Of a stretch of 64,000 bases of DNA, positions 36,626 through 51,521 are shown in pieces. Under the pieces are notes generated by a model. It worked only from the letters and a program-made list of their open reading frames with translations. It was not told the DNA's origin and made no database searches. A program made the translations under genes and the position numbers. Numbering within the stretch: position 1 is the first letter of the stretch; each line of letters begins with the position of its first letter. The DNA is from Chionoecetes opilio (taxonomy: Eukaryota; Arthropoda; Malacostraca; Decapoda; Majidae), in assembly GCA_016584305.1 (NCBI GenBank), contig JACEEZ010000430.1:1-64000 (forward strand), in the 5' to 3' direction.

Positions 36626-37007
36626 AGCAACCTTTCCCCTCTGCCTTTTTCCCAAAAACCCTAATTATTTCCTTCTCCTCTTCTTTCCTCATTTTTTTTC
36701 TTCTCTCTCCCCTTTTCATTTATTTTTTCTCCTATCATCTTTTTAAGTCTTCTTTCTTAAATTGCGTTCATGATGTTGCGAAGCGGCGGCTGCAACACCA
36801 TGATACTCAACTAACGACTCCTCCTCACTTCCAAACGGCACGTCGTTCACTAACTTTCCGCAGAGAACAAGACAACCCTTGCACTCAAGTAATACACCAT
36901 CACACACTAATCCACTCCCCTTGTACAAAATTTTAAATTCATGGAATTAAAAATTCCATTATTAAATTAATTAAATTCATGAATTAAATTAATTAAATTC
37001 ATTTTTA
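36626..37007. other. AT-rich interval next to transposon T2
   Basis: A minus-strand stretch at 36743-36928 is open without a known domain. From 36935 to 37005 the sequence is AATTAAATTCATG-type repeats that abruptly end the transposase homology of T2. Confidence 0.35.
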
Positions 37008-38739
<1,732 letters not shown>

Positions 38740-38743
38740 TGTA

Positions 38744-38838
38744 CCATAGACCACTATATCTCTGGCTGTTCACGCGACAATGTTTTGAAATTGCCGGGCT
38801 GCATAGCCCGCCCGACAAAGAGATATAGTGGTCTATGG
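38744..38838. repeat. Perfect 20-bp inverted repeat with nested inner hairpin
   Basis: CCATAGACCACTATATCTCT (38744-38763) is exactly complementary to 38819-38838. The loop holds a second palindrome, CGGGCTGCATAGCCCG (about 38795-38810). A tiny snap-back MITE is the likely explanation. Confidence 0.75.
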
Positions 38839-38842
38839 ACTA

Positions 38843-39571
38843 TCATATAGACTGGTTTATCAGTATATATGATATACTGTAATCTTCGTAAATGTTTGCT
38901 CTATAATATTATCAAATAAAAAACAGTAAAGCACGCTAAAGAAAGGCCATTACGAGACTCTGATTCACTTCAACTCTTCGCCACTTAAACTTTGCGAGTC
39001 AACTTTTATCATGAAGGTTATCAATGAAGCGCAATCATTTTAGCTTTCCATTGATGAATTTCGTTTTCTGATAAATTAATTAAAACCATGCATAAATTAG
39101 CATTAAATAAATAAATGAAATCATCAATCGGGTAATTTTCCCGATTGAAGAGGTTATTTATTTAGTTAACGCTAATTTATTCATGGTGCTAATTCATTTA
39201 TCAGAAAAAGAAATATATAAATAAATAAATAAATAACATCATCAATCTGGACAATTACCCGATTGATGATTTTATTTATTTATATAACGCTAATTTATGC
39301 ATGGTTTTAATTATTTTATCCGAAAATGAAATATATCAATAGAAAGCAAATTTAAAAATTGCGCTTCAATTGATACCTTTCAGATAAAAGTTGACCGCAA
39401 AGTTTTATATGGGGAAGGGGTTGAAGTGAATATTAAGTTCATGCATATTTCTTCAGTCTCGTAATAGCATTTCTTTAGTGTGTTTTACTGTTTTTTATTT
39501 GATAATATTCTAGAACAAACATTTACGAAGACTACAATATATCATATATACTAATAAACCAGTCTATATGA
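38843..39571. mobile_element. Long palindromic (fold-back) element, copy 2
   Basis: Outer arms start TCATATAGACTGGTTTAT and end in its complement ATAAACCAGTCTATATGA (39554-39571). Arms of about 260-280 bp are inverted; the centre holds two further inverted blocks (AATCAATCGGGTAATTTTCCC around 39130 and its complement around 39255). Shares arm words with the palindrome at 22165-23752. Non-coding. Confidence 0.75.
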
Positions 39572-40391
39572 TCCGTATATATATATACTGTCGGACCCCG
39601 CCGAACACAACAGTTACGGTCCTGACCCCGTCGTGCCGGCAAAATTAGTGTTCGGCGAATAAAGGTTCAATAGGAAAATAGGGGTTACTTTCCCCAAAGA
39701 CCATCATTTTTTGGGGGGGTTAAAAAAAAAAAATCACTTTTTTTGATAAGTAAAAAAATAGGTACTTCCCAGACCATCATTTTTGGAGGGTAAAAATGTT
39801 TACTACTTTTTTTGGGTGAATAAGATGAAGGAAACAACTGTTTTTAAACAATAATATTTTTATTAAAAAATAAAAAATACCTTAAAAAAAAGAAAAGGGT
39901 TTTTCCCATTAACTATAAAAAAAATAGAGGTAACAGGCTGCTTGGCTGGTGTAGCAGGAGGCATGGCTGGTGTGCTGGGTGGAGATCACTCACTGTCTGT
40001 ATCATCTGGATCATCAAAGCCACATAATGGGATGGGAGAGACAGATGACTTTGGGATGGGGTAGTATTATCGGGTTTGTAGCAGGAGTAACAGGCTGCCT
40101 GGCTGGTGTAGTAACGGAGGTAGCAGGTGTAGAATGCTTCTTGGCTGGTGTGCTGGCTGGAGAGGGTTTTGAAGAAAGCTGTGATGGGCTTTTGGCAAGC
40201 AGAGGCCTCCATGCTCCTTAAAGTTTCCTTGTAGGGTATAAGGCCTTCAAGAAAAAAACTTTTCATTATGGGATAGGGCAAGTCAATAGATAGAAGTGTG
40301 AAAAAATATTTAATGCTCTTCATTACGGGAATATAGCACGAGTCAATATTAGATAGATAGAAGTGTAAAAAATATATTGAATGTTTTTTAC

Positions 40392-40602
40392 CTGTGGGGA
40401 GCAATGTTGTGCAGGCTAAAAACGCTGCTTGAATCTATGGAACCACCCATGGCTGGCAATAAACCCGGGGGCAGGGTTATATTTATATGAATCCAGAAGG
40501 CTCCTTCTCTGCTAGGTGGTCGTAGATGCTCCTCCCCTTTTTCCCTGATGGCTACGCCGTCCACGTTGCTTTTCCCGCTGGTCCACTTGCTCTGATATCC
40601 AC
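40392..40602 (-). pseudogene. Tigger-like transposase exon 2 (second HTH)
   Basis: Opens after an AAACAG acceptor at 40603 and reads WISEQVDQREKQRGRRSHQG, then in another frame NPAPGFIASHGWFHRFKQRF, the A-S-x-G-W-F-x-R-F-K motif of CENP-B/Tigger HTH domains. Ends at CACAG|GTAAAAAAC (40392). Exon 3-like Ser/Thr/Pro-rich text at 39925-40240 (including ACQKPITAFF) would be the C-terminal tail. Confidence 0.6.
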
Positions 40603-41132
40603 CTGTTTAGGGTTAAATGACAAGAAAAAAACAATGCGTAAATACAATGGTACTGTACAACGTATGCCTCAACACACCACACCCCATGCATGCATGCAAA
40701 CACACCTGCACGTAGCACCACACAACACAAAACCACACGCCTCAACACAGCCCAAACCACCGCAGAAACCTGTTAACACACCTGCACGTAGCACGACACA
40801 CACCCCAACAACACACACATGCCTCAACACAGCCCACACCACCGCAGCACCTGTTAACACACCTGCACGTAGCACAACACCACACACACATGCCTCACAC
40901 ACCCCACACCACCGCAGCACCTGTTAACACACCTGCACGTAGCACAACACACACACACACACCGTAGAAATATACGTAGTAACATGGGGTAAATAAACAT
41001 ACTTTATTCATATGAATAATAATTAACTCACCAGTAACACCCTTACACACCCCCCGAGCACCTTTTAGCACACCACATGTAGCAACACACACAATAACAT
41101 AAACTTTATTTATATGAAAATCATTAACTCAC
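40603..41132 (-). other. Intron of the Tigger-like element with a 65-bp minisatellite
   Basis: Four units (40690-40965) of about 65 bp, each with CACCGCAGCACCTGTTAACA followed by CACCTGCACGTAGCAC. Flanking donor GTGAG and acceptor CAG are intact. Each unit contains ACCTG, which on the minus strand is another CAGGT splice-like word. Confidence 0.6.
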
Positions 41133-41418
41133 CTGTTTAGTATTTTCTCCATCTTCTCTAGCAGCGGGTCACGTCGGCTCACAGAAGCCACCTTGCTAGA
41201 GACATCAGCACTCTCTCGCACGCTTGTCTTATTTTTTCACGGGTCTTCCAGATGGTACGAACAGTGGCCTCATGCAGGCCAAACTTCTTGCCCGTTAGCA
41301 GACCAGCCTAGCCCCTATCAAACACAGCAAGCACATCCATCTTCTCCGCTAGGGGCAACACTTTCCTCTTCTTCTCGCTTGACCCTGGAGTAGGTGGAGC
41401 CGAACGCTTGGAAGACAT
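41133..41418 (-). pseudogene. Tigger-like transposase exon 1 (CENP-B type DNA-binding N-terminus)
   Basis: Starts at ATG 41418-41416 with a basic Ser/Pro/Lys leader (MSSKRSAPPTPGSSEKKRK), then LPLAEKMDVLAVFDRG, a gap with an in-frame TAG, GKKFGLHEATVRTIWKTREK and KIRQACE. This is the HTH-psq/CENP-B N fold: the L-x-x-K-x-x-V-x-x-F-D-x-G and V-x-x-T-V-R-x-I-x-K pattern. A downstream frameshift is needed to reach the conserved SRRDPLLEKM-like end. It stops at a good donor, AAACAG|GTGAG (41133/41132). Confidence 0.7.
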
Positions 41419-41790
41419 GGCCAGCAGGAGCAGCACGACGTGAGGGAACAGCAGCACGAGCAGAGAGAGAGAAAGACTACGTTGTAGCAGCTCTGGCGGG
41501 CCCCGGCTGGGGCGTGCCCAGGCTGTCCCGGCAAAATGGCCGCCGACAGCATCGACAACATCCGCCGGGAAATTCAAATTCGTGTTATCGCGAGTAAAAC
41601 TCGTGTTCGGCAAGTCATGGGATGACATTTGGAAATTAAGTCATTACCTATTCGTGTAAGTGCGAGTTTCGTGCAGGGCGAACTCGTGTTCGGCGGGGTC
41701 CGACAGTATATATATACTTGTTAACTGACTTGGTTGTTAACAGCAGAACAGGCAACACGTTCCAGCTCCAGCTCCTCGGTTGTTCTAACC

Positions 41791-41910
41791 ATGAATCCAG
41801 ACACGCTTACAGTGCTTTTGAATTCGCAAGAACGAGCGTTTCGAGCTGCCATGGACATCGTCACTGGTCAGATGAAATCAAGAATAACTTCATTGGAATC
41901 AACGGTATAG
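41791..41910 (+). pseudogene. LINE ORF1 start (40 codons)
   Basis: An ATG at 41791 opens a 39-residue reading, starting MNPDTLTVLLNSQERAFRAA and ending with a stop at 41908-41910 after LESTV. The L-L-x-x-Q-E-R-A-F-x-x-A-M-D pattern opens ORF1 proteins of some decapod LINEs (family impression, not checked). The rest of ORF1 is missing. A smeared duplicate lies at about 46150-46270. Confidence 0.4.
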
Positions 41911-41944
41911 TCTAGCAGCTAGGAGGCTTTCTCATGCACCCCCG

Positions 41945-42625
41945 CTAAAACAAAATTATGAAAGCATTTTGGGCACCTCTAGGATCTCATCTTTCAGAAT
42001 TTTTATGTTACCAGAGAAAAAAATGTCCCACAGGGGTCATAATTAGCAATTTCCAAGATGGCGGCTGCCCGCATCCACCGATGCCTGTCGTCCTATTTCA
42101 GTTACTAATCAAGCGATTTCAATTCTTTAGGTATCGTTATTGTGGTTTTTCGGGGTGCTGAAATCTTTGCCGAAGTTTATGAAACAATTTGATGTCAAGA
42201 TCACCCGATTCAAAAAAAATTACGGACAATTTTGTGAAAAATCGCTATATTTTCATTGTTTATACTAGTTTCTTTTAACCTTGTTCCCATGCATCTCCCT
42301 TAGAAATATTTGTTGATGCAGTTTGAGCATCCCTAGAGCATTTACTTTAAGAATTTTGATGTTACCAAAGGAAAAAAAGTCCCACGGGGTCATAATTAGC
42401 AATTTACAAGATGGCGGCTGCCCGCACCCACCGATGCCTGTCGCCCTATTTCAGTTACTAATCGACCGATTTCAATTATTTAGGTATCGTTATTGTGGTT
42501 TTTCGGGGTGCTGATATCATTGCCGAGGTTTATAAAACAATTTGAGGTCAAGATCACCCGATTCAAGGAAATTTACAGACAATTTTGTAAAAAAATCGCT
42601 GTTTTCATTAGTCATACAATATTTA
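41945..42625. repeat. Two tandem direct repeats of about 300 bp
   Basis: Unit 1 about 41945-42265, unit 2 about 42335-42625. Both contain GGGTCATAATTAGCAATTT, CAAGATGGCGGCTGCCCGCA, TATCGTTATTGTGGTTTTTC and GATCACCCGATTCAA. They are about 85-90 percent alike by eye and non-coding. The pair recurs, heavily smeared, at 46320-47040. Confidence 0.75.
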
Positions 42626-43499
42626 TTTTTACAAATCGCCCTATATAACCACCTCCCGCTTCAGAGAGGCGGTAGGTGTATATAGGAGTGTTAGATAAAA
42701 GTTTAGTGCATGAGGGCATGGTAATGTTTGAGCGAGAAAAGACAGAGAATGTGGAGGTGACAGGTCGCGCCAGGTCAACACGCACAGCACACGGCAGCTC
42801 TCCCTACACATGTGAGTGGAGGCTATCACCAATATGAATGTGGCCTAGGGGTGGTACGACCATCTAGGATATACGCGTGTCCTAGTGATCTCATCCATAA
42901 ACGACACATCCAGCCCTTCATAAGTGTAACTTGAGAGCCTGTTTGCCTATCAGTATAATTGCCTATATTTGTCTGAAGCTACGCTACGCTCTCCTGACAT
43001 AATTTTCTGTCTAAATGTTTAATTATGTAGTATGATATTAATTATGTACTGATATTAATTTATCTGTATCATAGGTAGTGTTTAAAGACCCAGTGATGTA
43101 CTTGATTATACAGCATACGCCGCATGTTACTTGTTTATGTAGGTTACTTGTTTGTAAAACTTTAAACTATTTTATCCTGGTAGTTTACTTTTACATTAGA
43201 TAACTTGAATATATGCATGTGTATGTCCAACTGCATGTCGTTCACCACCAATGGATGTTTGTTGTAATATTGTTGAGATTATCCCATTCATTGTGAAATA
43301 AAGCATAACAAATTTTCCTTCCCTGCAGATTATGTTAGGAGTAAGATAAATTGAATCTTCATCTAGGGCCTTTGCTATGGCAGTCTCCGTTCTAACCCAA
43401 ATTCGTAAGATTCACAATGACCCAGTCGGTTCAAAATTATCATTAACGTTTACTGCGGTAGATATACGAAGAGTTGTGCACAATAATATATGCTTTGAT
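42626..43499. other. Non-coding interval inside the duplicated block
   Basis: No gene seen. The stretch from 42900 on is repeated almost exactly at 47325 on. Confidence 0.5.
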
Positions 43500-43960
43500 A
43501 ATTTTCACTGCCCATTAGTGGCTGTTCGACAGAGGTCCTCTCCAATAGAGTAGGTAAGCCGTCTTTTCACACATCTCCACCTCAAGTGGTAAAACCACTC
43601 GACCGGCCATGGTTTGGGTACAACTGCAGAGTGGCAGCCGATGAAAAAAAGCAGAGCCTGGAGACGCTTCAGACGACACCCGACGCACAATAACAAGCAA
43701 AGGCACAAAGTAGCTTGCGTCAACATGCAAAGGGTACAGCGGGTGGCTCAGCAACGGTGGCAAGACGAGCTGAAATTCAAACTCTCTGACCGCTCTGTGG
43801 GTAGCAAGTCTTGGTGGACTGCCCTCAAGGAACAGCAAGGCTTTGCACCCGATGACCACATTCCCCCGCTAAATAAAGCTGACGGTCAGTAGCCTCGGAG
43901 TTGCGAGAAAGGGTGAGGTTTGCGGCCCATTCTAGGGAAATGACAGTCTCTATCCGACCA
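43500..43960 (+). pseudogene. Jockey-like LINE ORF2 fragment (first copy, truncated)
   Basis: Matches 47930-48390. The readable part (43614-43892) has SRAWRRFRRHPTHNNKQRHK and SDRSVGSKSWWTALKEQQGF, the endonuclease-RT linker of the LINE described at 47940. It stops at GACAGTCTCTATCC, eleven bases before the ambiguous base n (43971). Confidence 0.7.
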
Positions 43961-43971
43961 CCCCCCCTTTN

Positions 43972-46900
43972 TTTGGGGGGGTAAAAAAAAAAAAATCACT
44001 TTTTTTGATAAGAAAAAAAAAATGGGTTTTACTTTCCCAGCCCAAATCATTTTTGGAGGGTAAAAAATTTTTAAATACTTTTTTTGGGTGAATAAGATAA
44101 AGGGAAAACAACTTTTTATTAAAATTTAAATTTATTTTTTTTAATTTAAATAAAAAATCCCTTTTAAAAATAGAAAAAGGGTTTTCTTTAAAAACTATAA
44201 AAAAAATAGAGGAAACCAGGCTGCTTGGTGGTGTAGCAGGAGGCATGGTGGTGTGCTGGGTGGAGTCACTCCTGTCGGTATCACCCGGGATCATCAAAGC
44301 CACATAATGGGTTTGGGAGAGACGGGAATGACATTGATGAGGTAGTATTATCTGGTGTAGCAGGAGAAACGGGCCCGGGCCGGCTGGGGGTTAGAACAGG
44401 AGGTGTAGCAGGTGTAAAATGTTTCTTGGCTGGTGTGCTGGCTGGAGAGGGTTTTTGGAAGGGAAAGCGGGTGAGGGTTTTTGGAAGCAGAGGCCCCGCT
44501 CCTTAAAGTTTCCTTTTTGGGGTTATAAGGCCTTAAAAAAAAAATTTTAATTAGGGGAAATATGGAAAATTTAAATAGTAGAAGTGTAAAAAAAATTTTT
44601 TAATGCTCTTCTTTACGGGAATATAGCACGGGGTTAAATATTAGATAGATAAAAAGTGTGAAAATATATTGAATGTTTTACCGTGCGAGCAATTTTGGGC
44701 CCAGGTTTTAAAACGCTGTTTTGGAATCTAGGGAAAACCACCCCATGGCTGGCAAAAAAACCCGGGGGCGGGGTTTATATTTATAGGGAATCCAGAAGGC
44801 CCCTTTCCCCTTGCTAGGGGGGTCTTTAGATGCCCCTTTCGCCTTTCCCTGTGGCTTACCCCGTCCACGTTGCTCTTCGCTGGTCCCCTTGCTCTGATTA
44901 AACCACCCCGTTATGCCCTAAATGACAAGAAAAAAACAATGGGTAAATACCCCTGGTTTCGTACAACGGGGATGCCTCAACAAACACACAAAATGCATGC
45001 ATGCTAAACCCCCTTTCACGTAGCACCAAACACACACACACACACGCCTCAACAAAAGCCCACACCACCCCAGCACCTGTTAACACACCTGCACGTTTGC
45101 ACGACACACACCACACACACCCCATGCCCCAACACAAACCCACACCACCGCACACCGGGTTTAAAACACCCGCCCCGTAGCACCCAAAACCCCACACACA
45201 ACAAAGCCTAACACAAACCCAAAACCACCGCGCACCCGTTAAAAACACCTGCACTAGCACAACCCCAAAACCCCCAAAAAACCCTAGAATATACGTAGTA
45301 AATAGGGTAAATAAACATCCCTTTTTTCAAATGAAAATAAATTTAATTTTACCAGTAACACCCTTACCAACCCCCCGAAACACCTTTTTAGCCCCACCAC
45401 ATGTAGCAACCCCACACAAAAAAACATAAAAATTTATTTATATGAAAAACCCTTAACTCACCTGTTCAATTTTTCCCCTCTTCTCTAAACAGCGGGTCAC
45501 TTTGGGTCACAGAAGCCCCCTTGCTAGAACATCAGCACTCTCTCGCCAAAGCTTTGTCTTTTTTTTTCACGGGTCTTCCCGTGGTACGAACAAATGGCCT
45601 CATGCAGGCCAAAAATTCTTTCCCCAACCCAGGAACAGCCCTAGGCCACCCATCAATCACAGCAAGCAAAACCATTTCTCCGCTTTGGGACAAACACTTT
45701 CCCTTCTTCTCGTTGACCCTGGAGGAGGTGGGGCCCAAAGCTTGGAAAAATGGCCCGCAGGAGCAGCACGACGTGAGGGGAAAAAGCAGCACGAGCAAGA
45801 GAAGGGGAAAGACTACGTTTTAAACCCGGTTTGGGGGCCCAGGTGAGGTGCCCCGGCTGTTTCCCCCGGCCCCAAAAAGGCCCCCGACAGCATCGACAAA
45901 TCCGCCGGGGAAAAAATTTAAAATTTGTTTTTATCGCGAGTAAAACCCTGTTCGGCAAGTCATGGGGTGACATTTTGGGAAAATTTAAATCATTTCCCCC
46001 TTTGTTTTAAGTGCGAAATTTCGTGCAGGGCGAAATCGTGTTCGGCGGGGCCGACAGTATTATATACGTTTAAATGACTTTGGGTTTTTTAACAGCAGAA
46101 AAAGGCCCAACCCCGTTCCACTTTCCCGCTCCTCGGTTGTTTAACCCTTTAATCCAGACACGCTACAGTGCCTTTTTTAACGCAAAAACGAGCGTTTTTG
46201 AGCTGCCAGGACATCGTTTACGGTCAGATGAAAAAACAAGAATAACTTATTGGGAAACAAAAGGGATAGTCAGCAGCTAGGAGGCTTTTTCAGCACCCCC
46301 CCTAAAAAAAAAAATTATGAAAGCATTTTGGGCACCCTAGGATCTCATTCCTTTTAGAATTTTTTTGGGACCAGAAAAAAAAAAGGGCCCCAGGGGGGCA
46401 AATTTGCCCAAATTTCCCCAAAAGGCGGCTTCCCGCATTTAAACCCATTTCCTGTGTCCCATTTTAGTTATTTAAACAAGCGATTTTTAATTTTTTAGGG
46501 ATCGTTATTTTGGGTTTTTTGGGGTGGGTGAAATCTTTTCCGAAGTTTATGAAAAAAATTTTTATGTTTAAAATACCCGGGTTCAAAAAAAATTTTCGGA
46601 CAATTTTGTGAAAAAACGCTATATTTTTTATTGGGTTTTTAATAGTTTTTTTTAAACCTTTTTCCCAGGGATCTCCCTTAGAAATATTTGTTGATGCAGT
46701 TTTAGGGCCCCTTCCCCCCCAAAAGAAATTTTCTTTTAAAAATTTTTATGTTACCCAAAAGGGAAAAAAATCCCACGGGGTCATAATTAGGGAAATTTTT
46801 CAAGGCGGTTTCCCCACCCCCCCCCATGCCTGTTTGCCCCATTTCAGTTTTTCCCAACGGGCCGATTTCAATTATTTTTGGTTTTCGTTATTTGGTTTTT

Positions 46901-48390
46901 GGGGGGGGGGTGTTTTCCTCATTTTCCCGAGGTTTAAAAACAATTTGAGGTCAAAAATCACCCGATTCAAGGAAAAATTTACAGGGCAATTTTGTAAAAA
47001 AAACGCTGTTTTCATTGTCATCCCAAAAATTTTTTTTTACAAATCGCCCTATAAACCAACCCCCCGCCTTTAGAGAGGCGGGGAGGTTTTTAAAAGGGGG
47101 TTAGATAAAAGTTTAGTGCAATTGAGGGGGGATTGGTAATGTTTTGAGCGAGAAAAAGGGCAGAGAATGTGGAGGGGACAGGTCGGCCAGGGGCAACACG
47201 ACGACACCCGGCCCGCTTCCCTACACCCTGTGAGGGGGGGGAGGAACTACACCAAAATGAATGTGGGCCGGGGTGGTCGGGCCACTAGGGGTATTTCGCG
47301 TTTTTCCTAGGGATCTTTTTCATAAACGACACATCCAGCCCTTCATAAGTGTAACTTGAGAGCCTGTTTGCCTATCAGTATAATTGCCTATATTTGTCTG
47401 AAGCTACGCTACGCTCTCCTGACATAATTTTCTGTCTAAATGTTTAATTATGTAGTATGATATTAATTATGTACTGATATTAATTTATCTGTATCATAGG
47501 TAGTGTTTAAAGACCCAGTGATGTACTTGATTATACAGCATACGCCGCATGTTACTTGTTTATGTAGGTTACTTGTTTGTAAAACTTTAAACTATTTTAT
47601 CCTGGTAGTTTACTTTTACATTAGATAACTTGAATATATGCATGTGTATGTCCAACTGCATGTCGTTCACCCACCAATGGATGTTTGTTGTAATATTGTT
47701 GAGATTATCCCATTCATTGTGAAATAAAGCATAACAAATTTTCCTTCCCTGCAGATTATGTTAGGAGTAAGATAAATTGAATCTTCATCTAGGGCCTTTG
47801 CTATGGCAGTCTCCGTTCTAACCCAAATTCGTAAGATTCACAATGACCCAGTCGGTTCAAAATTATCATTAACTGTTTACTGCGGTAGATATGACGAAGA
47901 GTTGTGCACAATAATATATGCTTTGATAATTTTCACTGCCCATTAGTGGCTGTTCGACAGAGGTCCTCTCCAATAGAGTAGGTAAGCCGTCTTTTCACAC
48001 ATCTCCACCTCAAGTGGTAAAACCACTCGACCGGCCATGGTTTGGGTACAACTGCAGAGTGGCAGCCGATGAAAAAAGCAGAGCCTGGAGACGCTTCAGA
48101 CGACACCCGACGCACAGTAACAAGCAAAGGCACAAAGAAGCTTGCGTCAACATGCAAAGGGTACAGCGGGTGGCTCGGCAACGGTGGCAAGACCAGCTGA
48201 AATTCAAACTCTCTGACCGCTCTGTGGGTAGCAAGTCTTGGTGGACTGCCCTCAAGGAACAGCAAGGCTTTGCACCCGATGACCACATTCCCCCGCTAAA
48301 TAAAGCTGACGGTTCAGTAGCCACTCGGAGTTGCGAGAAGGCTCGGGTATTAGCGGCCCACTTTTCAGGAAAGATGACAGTCTCTGATCC
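43972..48390. repeat. Second copy of the 39705-43960 block
   Basis: Every landmark of the first copy recurs in order: the TATCACTTTTTTTGATAAG start, the Tigger C-terminal tail, the CACCGCAGCACC minisatellite, the CENP-B exon, the CCGACAG end (about 46050), the LINE ORF1 start, the two tandem repeats and the LINE ORF2 fragment. From 43972 to about 47300 the copy is swollen by homopolymers (about 165 bases longer). From about 47325 to 48330 it is almost identical to 42900-43895. Open stretches here are damaged duplicates and are not listed separately. Confidence 0.85.
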
Positions 48391-50053
48391 TGCCGTGGCA
48401 CGTCTCACCAACGCGACGCTCGGCACCATCACCTTAACCACAGAAGAGGTGATGCGACAGCTGCAACTGGTCGACCCTAAGAAGGCCCTTGGACCAGACG
48501 GGGTGTCCCCCCACATCCTTAAGCACTATGCTGCCCAGCTGGCAGCCCACGTCACCGATATCTTCCAGTGTTGTCTCAGCACTGGTAAGTGGCCCTCCAC
48601 GTGGAAGGTGGCAAGAGTAGCAGCCATTCACAAAAAGGGAAAGAAGACGGAACCAAAAAACTACAGACCAATCTCCCTCCTGTCTGTCCTCGGCAAGACA
48701 CTGGAAACCATCATTGCCAGCAGGATCTCCTATTCTTCACCACACACCGCATCCTCAGCAACAGACAGTTTGGCTTCCGCCCTAACAGGTCTCCCAACGA
48801 CATCCTTCTCCTTATGTCCACCTTATGGCACCAATCCCTGGACAGAGGACGCGACACTTTCATCATCGCCTTGGACATCGCCGGAGCTTTGATAGGGTGT
48901 GGCACTCCGGTCTCATCACCAAACTCCGCAGCATGGGAGTGACTGGCGGCCTTCTCCACCTCCTTCATGACTACCTGCGGAACAGATCTCTCAGCGTGGC
49001 GGTGAACGGACACACTTCGGAAGAACACCCGATTGGAGCTGGTGTCCCACAAGGCAGTGTTCTTGGACCCCTATTATGGAATGTGTTTTTCAACGACCTC
49101 CTGATGGTCACCCCGGAGGCACACGCCTACGCGGATGACTGCACCCTCACATTCCCCTGTGACAGTACTGACCACCGCACTACTGTCGCCCTCGTCAACC
49201 AAGTGTTGGAGACCATCACCTCATGGGGACGACGGTGGCAGGTCGATCTCGCCCAGGATAAAGCACAGGTCATGCTGATCTCCCGGCGACATCACCCCCC
49301 AGCCACCCCTATCCCACCCATTCTTCTGGACGGGAAGATGTTGCCCTTGCAGCCGACGGTCAACATTCTCGGCGTTGAGGTGAACAGCACCCTCTCCTTC
49401 ACCAGCCACGTCAGGAAGACAGCCTCCAAGGCCGCAGGCAGGTTGAACTGCGTCAGGCGTGTCTCCACCTCCTTGACGCTCGGGGTGTCAAACCCTTTAT
49501 GCGGCCCAAGTCCGCTCCCTCATGGAGTACGCCCCCGACTTGGTCATCCTGCCCCCCCTCGTACCTTGGTCTCCTAGACAAGGTACAAAACCGTGCCCAG
49601 CGGCTCATCTCCCTGAAGGCAGCACCAAACATGCAGCTCGCCCCCCTACAGCCCCTACAGCACAGGCGAGACGTGGCCGGCCTGTGCGTCACGTACAAAA
49701 TCCTCAAGCAGGGCCCCCCGCACCTCGCTATACTCCGGCAGCCGTGGGCGACACCTCACCCATACTCCACCAGGGACGCCCACAAGAGGGACCAACAACT
49801 CATTGTTCCCTTCGCCAGGACAGGCGACCTTCTTCCGCTCCTTCCTGCCGCGATACAGCAGGCTGTGGAACCGTGTAGTGCGATAGACTGACATGCACCA
49901 GGCCGCCACACTCCACATCTTCAAGTGTGCAGTGAATGCCTGGCTGATGCCATCTAGACATAATTAGTAAACTTATAGACAACTAATAAATGTGCAGACT
50001 AAAGATAGTTATCGGCACCTCACCGGGAACTTTTAGCTGTAAAATTAATATCA

Positions 50054-50104
<51 letters not shown>
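47940..50104 (+). mobile_element. Jockey-like LINE, 5'-truncated, with poly(A) tail
   Basis: Contains the end of the endonuclease-RT linker, a nearly complete RT, the C-terminal domain, a short 3' untranslated part (49892-50060) and A44 at 50061-50104 followed by (GA)n. The sequence is much cleaner than the other LINEs here, so it is probably the youngest. Confidence 0.8.
48014..49891 (+). pseudogene. Jockey-like LINE reverse transcriptase (ORF2), frameshifted
   Basis: Readings in order: linker with KSWWTALKEQQGFAPDDHIPPL (about 48230); KKALGPDGVSPHIL (about 48480); TWKVARVAAIHKKGKK (about 48598); NYRPISLLSVLGKTLE (48659 on); QFGFRPNRSPNDILL (about 48767, next frame); FIIALDIAGA; RVWHSGLITKLRSMGV (about 48890); GAGVPQGSVLGPLLWNVFFN (about 49035); AYADDCTLTF with catalytic YADD at 49128-49139; VNILGVEVNSTLSF (about 49360); and a C-terminal part to the stop at 49889-49891. 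Three frame changes (about 48730, 48870-48900 and 49490) break it. All RT blocks are otherwise intact. In the family the protein nicks DNA and copies its RNA by target-primed reverse transcription. Confidence 0.85.
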
Positions 50105-50107
<3 letters not shown>

Positions 50108-50193
50108 AGAGAGAGAGACTTGGCAACACGACAGGAGTACAGGACCAGTACACGTCTACCTACTAAGAACTTAGTGTTCAGAGTATCACAAAT

Positions 50194-51327
<1,134 letters not shown>

Positions 51328-51521
51328 TAGCTTGCTTGTAAAGAAGTAGAGTAGCAGGAGCCAATTTTTCTTAAATTTGCCATGTTAAAAAAACACGTTT
51401 TCTTATACACTGCAAAGTCCCCACAGATTAATATGCATTTCACTATAATTTTTTTTTTTTTGTGAGTTTGGAATAATATAAAATGGAATTGCAATAATGA
51501 CTTTGTTGTTTGCTATACCTT

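Larger units (their letters stand above)
39588..41706 (-). mobile_element. Tigger/pogo-like DNA transposon, internally deleted
   Basis: Ends are inverted repeats starting CTGTCGGACCCCGCCGAACAC, flanked by TA on both sides (39586-39587, 41707-41708), inside a (TA)n stretch. TA duplication and the transposase N-terminus on the minus strand place it in the Tc1/mariner superfamily, pogo/Tigger group. About 2.1 kb long. The DDE catalytic core is absent between 40250 and 40390, so it cannot move itself. Confidence 0.8.

Noticed and set aside
36743..36928. C-terminal continuation of the T2 transposase
   Set aside because: The reading has no motif in common with T1 or T3 and is separated from T2 by an AT-rich junction.
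45502..46280. Frames in the second copy of the duplicated block as separate genes
   Set aside because: They are smeared duplicates of the Tigger exon and flanks at 41.1-41.9 kb.
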